From the NCBI GenBank assembly GCA_964579675.1, contig CAZOIA010000027.1, positions 1 through 39,958 on the forward strand: 39,958 nt of DNA, read 5' to 3'. A program made the translations under genes and the position numbers. Origin of the DNA: CAZOIA01 sp964579675 (GTDB lineage: Bacteria > Planctomycetota > Phycisphaerae > UBA1845 > PWPN01). The notes under the pieces were generated by a model. The model had not been told where the DNA came from. It saw only the letters and a list, made by a program, of their open reading frames with translations, and did no database searches. This document shows, one piece after another, positions 25,675-33,618 of the stretch (its first letter is position 1; every line of letters begins with the position of its first letter).

Positions 25675-26085
25675 TTACGGTGCTTGCCTGTAGGGGCGGG
25701 TGGGTAAACGCTGACAGAGGCTGACGAGCCAGCATTCACCCCTTTCCCGCCCACCGACATTAGGCACGCGGTCATGAGATTCCTTCAACTTGTAGTTGTC
25801 GACTGCCAGCGGCTCCTCCGAAAACAGTTCCACTTCGTCTGATTGGCTGCCAACAACTTCAGCCTGAGTCTTCTGCGTCAACTTTTCACAGAGAAACCGG
25901 GTGGCTATTCCTTTGGCAACTGACGGCGATTCGTCGGCCGCCAGGACGTTCTCCTGCATCACCCTGGCCATGGCTATCTGGACAATTTCGGTGTTGATGT
26001 TCTCCACAGCGCCAACCCATTCCTCTGAGACCTCGGCGATGCCGCTCTCCAGATCAGTCACCATGCTTGTGCAGTTTTCGATCAA
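25675..26085 (-). CDS. Hypothetical helical protein
   Basis: A 136-aa frame from TTG 26085, with AGGAAG nine bases upstream. The first 90 residues (TDLESGIAEVSEEWVGAVEN, ARVMQENVLAADESPSVAKG) are amphipathic-helical, acidic and protein-like. The last 20 residues (LVSLCQRLPTRPYRQAP) are encoded by a repeated palindrome and look like read-through, so the natural C-terminus may be shorter or altered. No family is recognised. It follows two other small genes on the same strand within 25 bp and may form a unit with them. Confidence 0.5.
   Translation of the reverse strand: MIENCTSMVTDLESGIAEVSEEWVGAVENINTEIVQIAMARVMQENVLAADESPSVAKGIATRFLCEKLTQKTQAEVVGSQSDEVELFSEEPLAVDNYKLKESHDRVPNVGGRERGECWLVSLCQRLPTRPYRQAP
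25702..25741. repeat. Second copy of the imperfect palindrome at 25428
   Basis: GGGTAAACGCTG (25702-25713) faces CAGCATTCACCC (25730-25741), 10 of 12 positions complementary. The whole 40-bp unit resembles 25428-25466 (shared GGGTnAACGCTG and TTCACCC arms and GAGGC in the loop). It lies at the 3' end of the hypothetical gene. Confidence 0.55.
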
Positions 26086-26105
26086 TATCGTGGCTTCCTT
26101 GGTTG

Positions 26106-26453
26106 CTAGGCGGCCCCGTGGCCGGATCCGTCATTGAGTTTGTGATCAGACAACGAATGTGCCGGCACCTTGAGGAGAGCGGGATCTTCGTCTTCATAGT
26201 GGACGACTCTCAAGCGCCCGCTCACGTCCGCACAGGAATCCTCTCCACCGCTGGCGAGGGCATCAACCGGCCGTCCTGAGCCGCCGCTTGCTAAAAGACT
26301 TGCCCATTGGGCTCGGACAATTGGGGTAGCAATTGCGGCAAGGACTGCGTTCAGCACCCACCGCAAGCCCAAAGCAAGTGCCGCGGACAAGCGGGTCAAA
26401 CCGATGCCCGGTCTTCTCTCCGGAAAGCTGCGCTTCCTAGTACGACAATACAT
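26106..26453 (-). CDS. Hypothetical small membrane protein
   Basis: A 115-aa frame from ATG 26453 with AAGGGA seven bases upstream. A basic N-terminus (RTRKRSFPERR) is followed by a hydrophobic segment (AALALGLRWVLNAVLAAIAT, about 24-43) that could be a transmembrane anchor or uncleaved signal. The remainder is polar and unremarkable. It lies 34 bp after the 86-aa gene and 20 bp before the next small gene. No family recognised; coding status is supported mainly by the ribosome site and the hydrophobic segment. Confidence 0.42.
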   Translation of the reverse strand: MYCRTRKRSFPERRPGIGLTRLSAALALGLRWVLNAVLAAIATPIVRAQWASLLASGGSGRPVDALASGGEDSCADVSGRLRVVHYEDEDPALLKVPAHSLSDHKLNDGSGHGAA

Positions 26454-26487
26454 GATTATCCCTTTTGTCCCTCATGGTAAGCCCCGC

Positions 26488-26748
26488 TCAGTCGTTGTTC
26501 GTTGGCCTTAACTCGAACTCGAACTTGAAAGCCTCTCTCGCGGAGCCGTCGATCTTAACCCAGTAGAGAGGAAGGATCTCCTGATTGCCGAAGTCAACAA
26601 CGTGGCCGTTCCTCCATTCTCCATTGCGGATCCTTACCCTAACCTGCTGGCCCCGGGCATACCCTCGCGTACTGCCCGGCGAAGAGCCCCCTCTCTCACA
26701 TATCCGGCTGTCTTCTAGGACCGTCTTCTGTGCTACTGGCATTGCCAT
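26488..26748 (-). CDS. Small protein with SH3-like beta barrel, possible FixJ target
   Basis: An 86-aa protein from ATG 26748 with the strong site GGAGGACAG upstream; a longer frame to 26910 has no such site. After a disordered N-terminus, GYARGQQVRVRIRNGEWRNG followed by HVVDFGNQEILPLYWVKIDG and FKFEFELRP reads as a five-strand SH3- or KOW-like barrel. No family name is certain. A 62-bp element shared with the upstream region of the gene at 30287 lies about 220 bases before its ATG, suggesting shared control by the adjacent FixJ-type regulator. Confidence 0.68.
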   Translation of the reverse strand: MAMPVAQKTVLEDSRICERGGSSPGSTRGYARGQQVRVRIRNGEWRNGHVVDFGNQEILPLYWVKIDGSAREAFKFEFELRPTNND

Positions 26749-26970
26749 TATCTGTCCTCCGAAACAATAGATGCGCATTCGCAGCGCCCGTACGCGGTTA
26801 TGCAGCTCCCTCTGTCTGCGATCCGGTACCAATCTCGTATCGCGCGAGCGTCTGCCTGCCGCCGGTTTCCCAACGACGCAAGCCCTGCGGGCAGGCACCG
26901 GGCACGCCAACCACTAGGCAGAGCACACCCGGTTCATTCCACGCGGTTCGAGACAACCGACGCTGGCCAT
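26749..26970 (-). other. 5' leader of the 86-aa gene, no gene seen
   Basis: Together with the repeat element at 26971-27032 this forms the 319-bp space between the FixJ-like gene and the 86-aa gene. Only frames without ribosome sites are present. A long untranslated leader is implied if the repeat marks the promoter. Confidence 0.4.
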
Positions 26971-27032
26971 ATCGGTTCAGAGGAGGCGAGAGAGAATAGC
27001 CCGATTCCTAACGGGATCAGGAAATCCCTCAA
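26971..27032 (-). promoter_or_regulatory. 62-bp candidate FixJ-type operator/promoter, copy A
   Basis: This segment matches 31089-31150 at 50 of 62 positions without gaps. On the minus strand it begins TTGAGGGATTTCCTGATC, resembling the rhizobial FixJ box shape, contains the inverted repeat CCTGA-N5-TTAGG, and then TATTCT that could be a -10 box. It sits upstream of the 86-aa gene and directly downstream of the FixJ-like gene. Confidence 0.58.
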
Positions 27033-27067
27033 CAGCGGCGTCATTTGCGAGCGTTTTTCTGGGGTCT

Positions 27068-27724
27068 TCAGGAAGATGCCGCGGTGGCATGGCAGTTCTG
27101 GAGCGGCGGCGGCTGGCCGTTCTCGATCACCTCAAGCATGCGCGCAAGGTCAACCACGCTGCGGGCCTGCATGGTTTCCATGATCTTCGCACGATGGTAA
27201 TCCACGGTCTTGGTACTCAGCCCCAGGATCGAGGCGGTCACCTTTGTGGTCTCGCCGACGACCACAAGCGCCATCACTTGGCGCTGGCGCTGGCTGAGAA
27301 GCGCCACTCGTGTTGCAATGGCCTCGTTCTCCGCTTGGCGCCGGCGATTCTCGGCGTCCAGGGACAATGCCTGATGGATACGTTCCAGGAGCGGCTGGGC
27401 CCGAAAGGGCTTCTCGATGAAGTCCAGTGCGCCCCTCTGCACGGCCTCAACGGCCATCGTTACATCCCCGTGGCCGGTTATGATGATGACCGGTATCGTA
27501 ATGCCTTTGTTCTTCAATGTCTTATGAAGGGCAATCCCGTCCATTCCCGGCATACGCACGTCCAGCAGCATGCAGCCCAGGCGGGTCGGGTCGTAGGCTT
27601 CGAGAAACTCGCGGGCATTACTGAACGTTTGGACGGGCAGATCCACCTCTTCGAGCAGCCCCGTCAACGACCTGCGGATCTCCGGGTCGTCGTCCACGAC
27701 AAACACGGTGCCTTTAGACTTCAT
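27068..27724 (-). CDS. FixJ-family response regulator (REC - LuxR HTH)
   Basis: A 218-aa transcription regulator from ATG 27724 (GGAG nine bases upstream; an ATG five codons earlier is less well placed). The receiver has VFVVDDDPEI, MLLDVRMPGMDG with the acceptor Asp, VIIITGHGDVTMAVEAVQRG and DFIEKPF, typical of FixJ/TtrR. The C-terminal HTH reads LSQRQRQVMALVVVGETTKV then LGLSTKTVDYHRAKIMETMQ. Its start overlaps the kinase gene stop region, so the two form a two-component pair. Likely targets are the two matching 62-bp elements at 26971 and 31089. Confidence 0.93.
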   Translation of the reverse strand: MKSKGTVFVVDDDPEIRRSLTGLLEEVDLPVQTFSNAREFLEAYDPTRLGCMLLDVRMPGMDGIALHKTLKNKGITIPVIIITGHGDVTMAVEAVQRGALDFIEKPFRAQPLLERIHQALSLDAENRRRQAENEAIATRVALLSQRQRQVMALVVVGETTKVTASILGLSTKTVDYHRAKIMETMQARSVVDLARMLEVIENGQPPPLQNCHATAASS

Positions 27725-29834
27725 CGTTCTGATCTCCATTGCCTGCAGGCAAAGTGAATCGTAGCGTCATGCCACGATCCGGGTTGGCGGTGGCTGTCAG
27801 ACGCCCACCATGGGCTTCGATGATGGATTGACTGATCGTCAAGCCTAATCCCAGTCCCTCCGGCTTAGTTGTGTGGAAAGGCTCAAACAACCTATCCATG
27901 GTTTCGGCGCTTGTGCCCGGGCCGGTATCCGATACCGCCACCTCGACCGCGCCGCTTGCCGCTGATGACGTTTGAATAGTCAACACACGTTCGCCGTCCT
28001 GGCTCTCATTCATGGCCTCCAGCGCGTTCCGCACTAGATTGAGCACGACCTGCTGGATCTCGATCGAATCAGCCATCACCATCGGTATCTCGGCGGCCAG
28101 GCGCAGCTGGACCTGCACTTCGCTTAGCCGTGCCTCGGACTCCACGAAGTGTATCACCTCCTGAACGGCATCGTTCACATCCACCGACGACCGGTGCGGC
28201 TCTTGCTTGCGAACGAAGCTTCTGAGGTGGCGGATGATCTCACCCGCGCGCTGCGCCTGCCCGACAACGTTTTCAAGTTTATCGACTAGTTTCTCCTTGC
28301 CTGCCTTCCCTCCTTGTATCGCCAGGCTGCACGTCTCAGCGTAGTTGGCAATCGCGGAAAGCGGCTGGTTGAGCTCGTGCGCGATGCCGGCCACCATTTC
28401 GCCCATGGTATTGAGGCGCAGAGCATGGGTGAGTTCCTCGCGCCACTTGCGTGCTCTGTCCTTCTCCTGCTTGCGCTCGGTGATGTCGCGGACCACCGCC
28501 AACACATGCGGTTTGCCATTACGCTGGTAAGGGGAAAACCGCGTTTCGACGTGAAAGGCGGACCAGCCTCTACGCAGAGCTACGAACTCGGCGGCGAAGG
28601 ATCGCCCTGCACCAACGGTCTCGCCGGCTGAGGCAAGGAGCACGTGGTAGTCAGATTGGATGAGGTCCCGGTCCTTGATGCCCAGTCCCGAGAACTCATC
28701 ACTGGAGTAGCCGTACATGGCGCAGGCGGCCGGGTTTGCAGCCGCGATCGTCCCATCAAGATGGATTACCAGGACTCCGTCCGCCTGGAAATCGAACATC
28801 CGTCGGTATTGCTCTTCACTTTCCCGCAGCGCCTGCTCCGCCCGCTTACGCTGTTCTGCCGACTCCATATCGTCGAGAGCGAGGGCAATGTGTCTGGCAA
28901 TCCTGCGGATCAGGGCCTGCTCTTGCTCGTCTTTGGCAAATGCCTTGGGGACGGAGACCGCTAATATGCCGCGAACCTGCTTCCCGTGTTCCAACCGGAC
29001 AACCATCAACGCCCTGCCGGCATGCTTCTCTGCGAATGGGCAATCAACGCAGGTGGCGTGTGGGTCTTCGACCACCACAACCTCCGCTTGCTTCAGCGCC
29101 TTCTCGCCGCAACGGGGCAATTTGCCCTGTTTCAAGTGTTCGAGCAAGGACGAGGACTCGCTGCCCGGACCGGCCTCGGCCGTTATGAAGATCTCTCCGG
29201 AGTCATCCAGCAGAGAGATCCAGGCGGTGTGATAGCCGCGCGCCTCGATAAGACAGTCACACACGCCTTGCACCGAACTGGCGCAATCGCTTTCCTTCGA
29301 AACGAGTTCGTTGACCTTTGCGATGGCACGCAGAATGAGATTCAGATGCTCGATTCGCTCCTCGGCCCGCTTGCGCTCCTCGATCTCTGCAAGCAATTCC
29401 TTGGACTGCGTCTCCAGTCCCCGTTGCAGCCGGTGCATGTTCAGATGGGTGCTGATCCTGGCTAGAACCTCAGAGGACTCGAAAGGTTTGGTGACATAAT
29501 CGACACCGCCCGCCTCGAAGGCTTGCACTTTCGCGCTCGTTTCCCCCAGGACGCTGATAAACACAACCGGAAGATCCCGGGTTCTGGGGTCGGCCTTGAG
29601 GCGGTGGCACGCCTCCAGGCCGCTCATGCCCGGCATCTCGACGTCCAGTAGGATCATCGCAGGCAGTTTAGCTCGCACACTGCGCAGGGCCAGCTCGCCA
29701 TCGCTGGCAGGCCGCACCCGGTAGCCGGCCTTTTTCAGGATGTCCGACAGAAGCTTGAGGTCCGGCGGGTTGTTTTCAACGACCAGAATATCCTCGTGGG
29801 GAGAGTGATAGGTGTTGACGTTGCTCGTACTCAT
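27714..29834 (-). CDS. FixL-like hybrid histidine kinase: REC - GAF - PAS - HisKA - HATPase
   Basis: A 706-aa soluble kinase. The receiver (about 15-130) keeps the acceptor Asp (ILLDVEMPGMSG) and YVTKPFES, but its acidic pair reads VVENNPPD. A GAF-like domain (about 165-330) contains a conserved-looking cysteine segment CVDCPFAEKHAGRALMVVRL. PAS (about 340-460) precedes the H-box VAGIAHELNQPLSAIANYA and an ATPase with N-box LVRNALEAM, G1 VSDTGPGTS and G2 GLGLGLTISQSIIEAHGG, of the FixL/DctB type. No membrane segments, so it senses a cytoplasmic signal. It is coupled to the FixJ-like regulator and is probably its kinase. Confidence 0.93.
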   Translation of the reverse strand: MSTSNVNTYHSPHEDILVVENNPPDLKLLSDILKKAGYRVRPASDGELALRSVRAKLPAMILLDVEMPGMSGLEACHRLKADPRTRDLPVVFISVLGETSAKVQAFEAGGVDYVTKPFESSEVLARISTHLNMHRLQRGLETQSKELLAEIEERKRAEERIEHLNLILRAIAKVNELVSKESDCASSVQGVCDCLIEARGYHTAWISLLDDSGEIFITAEAGPGSESSSLLEHLKQGKLPRCGEKALKQAEVVVVEDPHATCVDCPFAEKHAGRALMVVRLEHGKQVRGILAVSVPKAFAKDEQEQALIRRIARHIALALDDMESAEQRKRAEQALRESEEQYRRMFDFQADGVLVIHLDGTIAAANPAACAMYGYSSDEFSGLGIKDRDLIQSDYHVLLASAGETVGAGRSFAAEFVALRRGWSAFHVETRFSPYQRNGKPHVLAVVRDITERKQEKDRARKWREELTHALRLNTMGEMVAGIAHELNQPLSAIANYAETCSLAIQGGKAGKEKLVDKLENVVGQAQRAGEIIRHLRSFVRKQEPHRSSVDVNDAVQEVIHFVESEARLSEVQVQLRLAAEIPMVMADSIEIQQVVLNLVRNALEAMNESQDGERVLTIQTSSAASGAVEVAVSDTGPGTSAETMDRLFEPFHTTKPEGLGLGLTISQSIIEAHGGRLTATANPDRGMTLRFTLPAGNGDQNDEV

Positions 29835-30286
29835 GTTGATCCACTCCCCGTCAGGTTATCCGAGACCGCAAGCACTTCCCCGCCGCCGGCGCCACACATT
29901 CGGCCGCAGTTTCCGATCTGGCACCATCCATGATTCCACCCGCTACCGGGCACTCATCGCACCTTTCTTCGAGAGATGTGACGCTACAATGGCGCTTCCG
30001 CGCACACCCCAACGCCTGGCTTCAAGTTCGTCGAGGTTCAGCCTGACGGAATCAAGATACGCATAAGGCTGTCCCTTTCTATTTTGTCGGAGAATAGAAG
30101 CAGGTTTCGTGAGCGCAAAAAGGCCCGAGCCCCCGCCCCGGGGAAGGTATTCACCCTATGCAGTGAAAGGCCGAGAACGAACGAAGCCCGAGCGACCAGG
30201 ATGCCCAGCGTCTCGTAAGCTTGGCCCAAACGGACCCCGCCCTTCCCTTGCGATGTCTTACGGCGAAAAGAGTCACCTTCGCAAGT
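29835..30286. other. Intergenic region without a supported gene
   Basis: About 450 bp between two minus-strand genes. A 7-bp inverted repeat TTCTATT/AATAGAA occurs near 30077-30101. An eight-codon frame (MRILIPSG) with AAAGGGA upstream starts near 30064 on the minus strand and could be a leader peptide, but nothing else supports it. No third copy of the 62-bp element was found by eye. Confidence 0.4.
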
Positions 30287-31003
30287 CTAGCTGACCGGAA
30301 GCGGCACGAGATACGGCCGGAAGATGTTTTCGATATCCTCCCACCATTGTTCATCGATGGAAAACGCAGTGGTCCGGGCGAACGTATCGAGTCGGACAAT
30401 AGCGTTGCGGTTGGCGTCCTTTTCCTGAATGCTCGCGAGGCGCTTCGCGAACGCCATGTTCACTCCACGAATGTCTTCGTAGATACGGGACAGCTCCTTC
30501 AACTCCCAATCCGGTGTTTTGCTACATCGTTGCCGGAAGAACTGTGCCAGGAGGTACATCGAGACCGCGCGGTACGTCGTTTCCCGTAAGGTGGCAAAGG
30601 GTAAATGCGTAAAAACCATGGGTCGAAGCCGGTCGAGATGGGGACAGCCGCTAGTCGCCATGATCAGGCCCATCAGTGAGCTGATTCCTTCTTGGAGCGA
30701 ACAGGTGTTGTGGTACATCCGCGCCTCGGTGTGCACAGTGACTTCCACTGGATCGTACGACATGCAATTCTGGAACGCCTGGGCAATTGGGACCAGGTTC
30801 TTGGCGACAGGACAATACGCGGTGTCGTCGGCACTCAGGAGGCAGTTGGGACATTTCCGGAAGGCAAGCGTTGTCCATTCCGGCTCTCCGCCAGTCGACG
30901 CGGGAATCAGATCCAGCGATGGTTGTCGCAGTTCTACCGAAAACTCGCGCGCGGTGCCATCAGTGAAGGCGAACTGATAGGTTACGACTTCCGAATCTGA
31001 CAC
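30287..31003 (-). CDS. Conserved-looking cysteine-containing protein, possibly DUF6901
   Basis: A 238-aa protein. I chose GTG 31003 (GAGG nine bases upstream); GTG 31018 would add five residues. The N-terminus is beta-rich (TYQFAFTDGTAREFSVELRQ), followed by FRKCPNCLLS and YCPVAKNL, then SSLMGLIMATSGCPHLDRLR and a helical region (YRAVSMYLLAQFFRQR, WELKELSRIYEDIRGVNMAF). The cysteines suggest a metal site. The pattern fits what I remember as DUF6901, not verified. It has no known activity. The 62-bp candidate FixJ operator copy B is about 85 bases upstream. Confidence 0.75.
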   Translation of the reverse strand: MSDSEVVTYQFAFTDGTAREFSVELRQPSLDLIPASTGGEPEWTTLAFRKCPNCLLSADDTAYCPVAKNLVPIAQAFQNCMSYDPVEVTVHTEARMYHNTCSLQEGISSLMGLIMATSGCPHLDRLRPMVFTHLPFATLRETTYRAVSMYLLAQFFRQRCSKTPDWELKELSRIYEDIRGVNMAFAKRLASIQEKDANRNAIVRLDTFARTTAFSIDEQWWEDIENIFRPYLVPLPVS

Positions 31004-31018
31004 GATAGCAGACCTCAC

Positions 31019-31432
31019 CTGCCAGATTGCGCAGTTCTCATCGTTGCTTGCTTCCTGCGGGCGGCTGGCGATAAGCGATATTCTCTACATCGGTTTAGGG
31101 GAGGCGAGAGACAATAGCTTGATGCCTGAAAGGATCAGGGTATTCCTCAAAATCGGGTGCAACGGCGGGGGTTTTCCTGAGCACTTGAGGAGGAGGGTGT
31201 ATCAGGATGCGATGCTGAAGACCAAGAGCGAGAAAGAGGGGCAGGGGCAGGATTAGAGCCTGCCCCATCGTTGAAGGAACGGCGTGTTCTGGCTGTGGAC
31301 GGGTTTTTCTGCCCTCGCAGTTGGTGAAGTGCTCGGTTACTTGATCCGATGATCTGCGCGGGTGTATCGCATTGTTGCAGTCTCCGCCGGTTGTCGGCAC
31401 GGCCTCACAACGCGAGGATCCGGACAATCCCT
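31019..31432. other. Divergent intergenic region with operator copy B and a hairpin
   Basis: Lies between the minus-strand gene above and the plus-strand NtrC gene. It contains the 62-bp element (31089-31150) and a perfect 8-bp hairpin GGGGCAGG/CCTGCCCC (31244-31251, 31259-31266). A plus-strand frame across the element is not supported by a ribosome site. No clear promoter for the NtrC gene was recognised. Confidence 0.5.
31089..31150 (-). promoter_or_regulatory. 62-bp candidate FixJ-type operator/promoter, copy B
   Basis: Ungapped match (50/62) to 26971-27032. On the minus strand it starts TTGAGGAATACCCTGATC, holds the perfect inverted repeat CCTGA-N5-TCAGG (minus-strand sequence of 31125-31139) and then TATTGT as a possible -10. 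It lies close before the 30287-31003 gene. Confidence 0.6.
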
Positions 31433-32860
31433 ATGGAGCAAAAAACGATACTCATCGTTGATGACGAGCCCGACATGAGATCCGCTCTTCGACGGGCTCT
31501 CAGGCATCGCGACTACGCTATCATCATGGCCGGCAGCGGCGAGCAAGCCCTTGCCGCTTTCGAACGTTGTGCGAGCGGCGAGATCGCAGTTGCTGTTGTG
31601 GATCTGCGCATGCCGGGCATGGACGGCCTGCAAGTGCTGGTCGGCATCAAACGTCGCAGTCCGGAAACACAGGTGTTGCTGTTGACCGGCCACGCGACAA
31701 TCCCCACCGCGGTCCAGGCAATGCGCCAGGGGGCGGACGATTTCCTGGAGAAGCCTTTTGTTCCGGGCGACTTGCGGGAACGTGTGCGGGCGGCAGCGCG
31801 GCTCTGGGCGGTCCGGCGGGCCCCGGGCACGATCGGCGGGCCGCCTTGTTCGACCCAACCGTCCAGCAACCTCCTGGGGGAATCGGCGGAGATGCGACGC
31901 CTTCGCCGACTGGCCCGCCAGCTGAGCGGAAGCGAGGTTGTCCTGTTGATCCACGGCGAGAGCGGAACGGGAAAAGAAGAGTTCGCCAAGGCAGTTCACT
32001 GCAGCGGCTCGCGGGCATCGACCCCCTTCGTCCCCATCGACATGTCAACGCTCAGCGGGCCGGTCATCGAAAGCGAGTTGTTCGGCCATGCTAAGGGGGC
32101 GTTCACCGGGGCGGACAACGCTCGCGAGGGGATGCTTCGAGCTGCGGGAAAGGGAACCGTTCTCCTCGACGAGATCGGGGATCTTCCGCTGAACCTGCAG
32201 ACCCGGCTGCTGCGCGTGCTGCAGGAGCGAGTGGCTCGCCCGGTCGGTTCAGAAGAGACATTCGTGGTCGAGGCCCGGTTGATTGCCGCCACCAACAAGA
32301 ACCTGTCGGCGGCAGTAGCCAGGGGCGAGTTCAGAGAGGACCTCTACCATCGCCTGAACGTGGTTTCGGTGACGATGCCGCCGCTGCGTGACCGGAAGGA
32401 GGACATCCTACTCCTGGCTCAACGCTTCCTGTCGAAGTACAGGGATGAGCGGCCGACGGTCAGTGGTATCTCGAAGGAGGCCGAGGCGGCGTTGCTTGCC
32501 TACGACTGGCCGGGCAACGTTCGGGAACTCGAAAACGCGATCCTCAGGGCCCTTGTCCTGGGCAGGTCGGAGTTGATCCAGATTGCCGATCTGCCGGCTT
32601 CGGTAACGGCCGGTGCCGGCGGGCGCTGCTGTCGCGCGTTCCAGGCCGATAAGGACGAGTCCGTGGACTCGGCTCCGAAGAAGCGCCGGGACGGAACGCT
32701 TGTCTCCTACGAACAGCAAGCCATCATTGAGGCCCTCGAGGAGGCGAATGGCAACCGTGCGCGAGCGGCCGGAATCCTTGAGATCGGGGTCGCGACGCTC
32801 TACCGGAAGATGAGGCGATATCACATTGCCGGGTATCTCAGCGGCAAGGCGACCCGATAG
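31433..32860 (+). CDS. NtrC-family sigma-54-dependent response regulator (REC - AAA+ - Fis)
   Basis: A 475-aa transcription activator. Start ATG 31433; an earlier ATG at 31349 adds 28 residues not typical of the family. Receiver: ILIVDDEPDM, VVDLRMPGMDG with the acceptor Asp, DFLEKPF. AAA+ domain (about 145-380): Walker A GESGTGKEEFA, the sigma-54 contact GAFTGA intact in GHAKGAFTGADNA, Walker B GTVLLDEIGDL, sensor IAATNKNL, YDWPGNVRELENAI. Fis-type HTH at the end: ANGNRARAAGILEIGVATLY. The only gene of the hub on the plus strand besides its probable targets; a good sigma-54 promoter lies about 245 bp after its stop. Its cognate kinase is not certain; one of the four nearby kinases is likely. 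Confidence 0.95.
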   Translation: MEQKTILIVDDEPDMRSALRRALRHRDYAIIMAGSGEQALAAFERCASGEIAVAVVDLRMPGMDGLQVLVGIKRRSPETQVLLLTGHATIPTAVQAMRQGADDFLEKPFVPGDLRERVRAAARLWAVRRAPGTIGGPPCSTQPSSNLLGESAEMRRLRRLARQLSGSEVVLLIHGESGTGKEEFAKAVHCSGSRASTPFVPIDMSTLSGPVIESELFGHAKGAFTGADNAREGMLRAAGKGTVLLDEIGDLPLNLQTRLLRVLQERVARPVGSEETFVVEARLIAATNKNLSAAVARGEFREDLYHRLNVVSVTMPPLRDRKEDILLLAQRFLSKYRDERPTVSGISKEAEAALLAYDWPGNVRELENAILRALVLGRSELIQIADLPASVTAGAGGRCCRAFQADKDESVDSAPKKRRDGTLVSYEQQAIIEALEEANGNRARAAGILEIGVATLYRKMRRYHIAGYLSGKATR

Positions 32861-33105
32861 CCAAATCCGTACCCCCGAATCGCTGCTCGCTTGCTCTCCA
32901 ACAAGCCCGAGAACCTGTCACAGCCGGGAGTATCGAAGCGAACGAAGGGCCTCACCAAACCAATCAGATTGATAGTCGAGGTATCACAGTAGGCGCCGCC
33001 GCTATCAACGCGATGCGCGCCCATTGTGGCCACGCCCGCGCCGGTCAACTCTTCGTCGGGCGCAAAACCTGTTCAGCAAAGCGGTTGTGACACACCGGTT
33101 CATCC
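32861..33105 (+). other. Region between NtrC gene and sigma-54 promoter
   Basis: No gene supported. Two short palindromes, CTGTCACAG (32915-32923) and TGTGACACA (33086-33094), share TGTCACA in opposite orientation; the first is about 190 bases before the -24 element, a usual distance for an NtrC-type activator site. This is only suggestive. Confidence 0.35.
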
Positions 33106-33121
33106 TGGCATGCACGTTGCC
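33106..33121 (+). promoter_or_regulatory. Sigma-54 (-24/-12) promoter
   Basis: TGGCATGCACGTTGCC matches TGGCAY-N5-TTGCW at all key positions; the GG and GC doublets are 12 bases apart. It faces the two small plus-strand genes and follows the only sigma-54 activator gene in the window. Confidence 0.75.
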
Positions 33122-33223
33122 TATGGAAGGTGCGTGCGGCAGACGATTACGCCGCGAGTGATCTCCTGGCACAGTGGCCGAGCCCACGACCGCATCAGAC
33201 ACGCGGACAGGGAGACGAGCGGA

Positions 33224-33496
33224 ATGAAACGGGTACACCATCATCAGCACGCCCTCGCGAGGAGAAGCCGCGAATCCGACCCCTTGGAATCGACAGTTCC
33301 CGCGATCCAGGAAGCGGCCCTGACGTGCCAAGGCCTGTTGTCCGAGCTCGGCACGTACCTCGACATCGTGGATCAACTTAACGATCGGGAATTGCGAGAC
33401 ACGATTCTGGCGAGAGCACAACAGGACGTAAGGCGTCTGACGCATTCGCTGTCGCGCATTGTCGCATGGACGAACAGGGAAAGGAGTCCACCCTGA
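33224..33496 (+). CDS. Small helical protein, stand-alone copy of the receiver's C-terminal module
   Basis: A 90-aa protein from ATG 33224, about 100 bases after the sigma-54 promoter; GGAG and a purine-rich stretch precede it. After a basic start (MKRVHHHQHALARRSRES) the rest is helical: IQEAALTCQGLLSELGTYLD, LARAQQDVRRLTHSLSRIVA, then W-T-N. The last 30 residues align with the end of the receiver protein at 24671-25339 (LMRAKEDIQNLTQSLSSIAE then W). It may bind the same partner or dimerise with that receiver. No family recognised. There is no classical Hpt histidine motif in the conserved part. Confidence 0.7.
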   Translation: MKRVHHHQHALARRSRESDPLESTVPAIQEAALTCQGLLSELGTYLDIVDQLNDRELRDTILARAQQDVRRLTHSLSRIVAWTNRERSPP

Positions 33497-33618
33497 CCGG
33501 TCGTGGCGAGAAAGAACACGTTCGCTGGCTGTATTGTGCGTTGACAATGAGCCATGGGTTATTAGCCAAGTCCTACCCGGTGAGAACACCACGTCCATCG
33601 AGGCGTAGGAGGGAAACG

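Noticed and set aside
31044..31256. Plus-strand small protein whose start resembles a plus-strand frame at 26970-27060 (IG-x2-EAR-x-NS pattern)
   Set aside because: The similarity follows from the 62-bp DNA repeat; neither frame has a ribosome site and both elements lie where promoters of minus-strand genes are expected.
25340..31430. A c-di-GMP riboswitch (GEMM) in the leaders of the signalling genes
   Set aside because: The conserved GEMM cores were not found in the 25340-25674, 26749-27067, 29835-30286 or 31019-31432 regions.
32821..33048. Minus-strand 75-aa frame after the NtrC gene
   Set aside because: It overlaps the NtrC 3' end, lacks a ribosome site and matches no family, although part of it looks protein-like.
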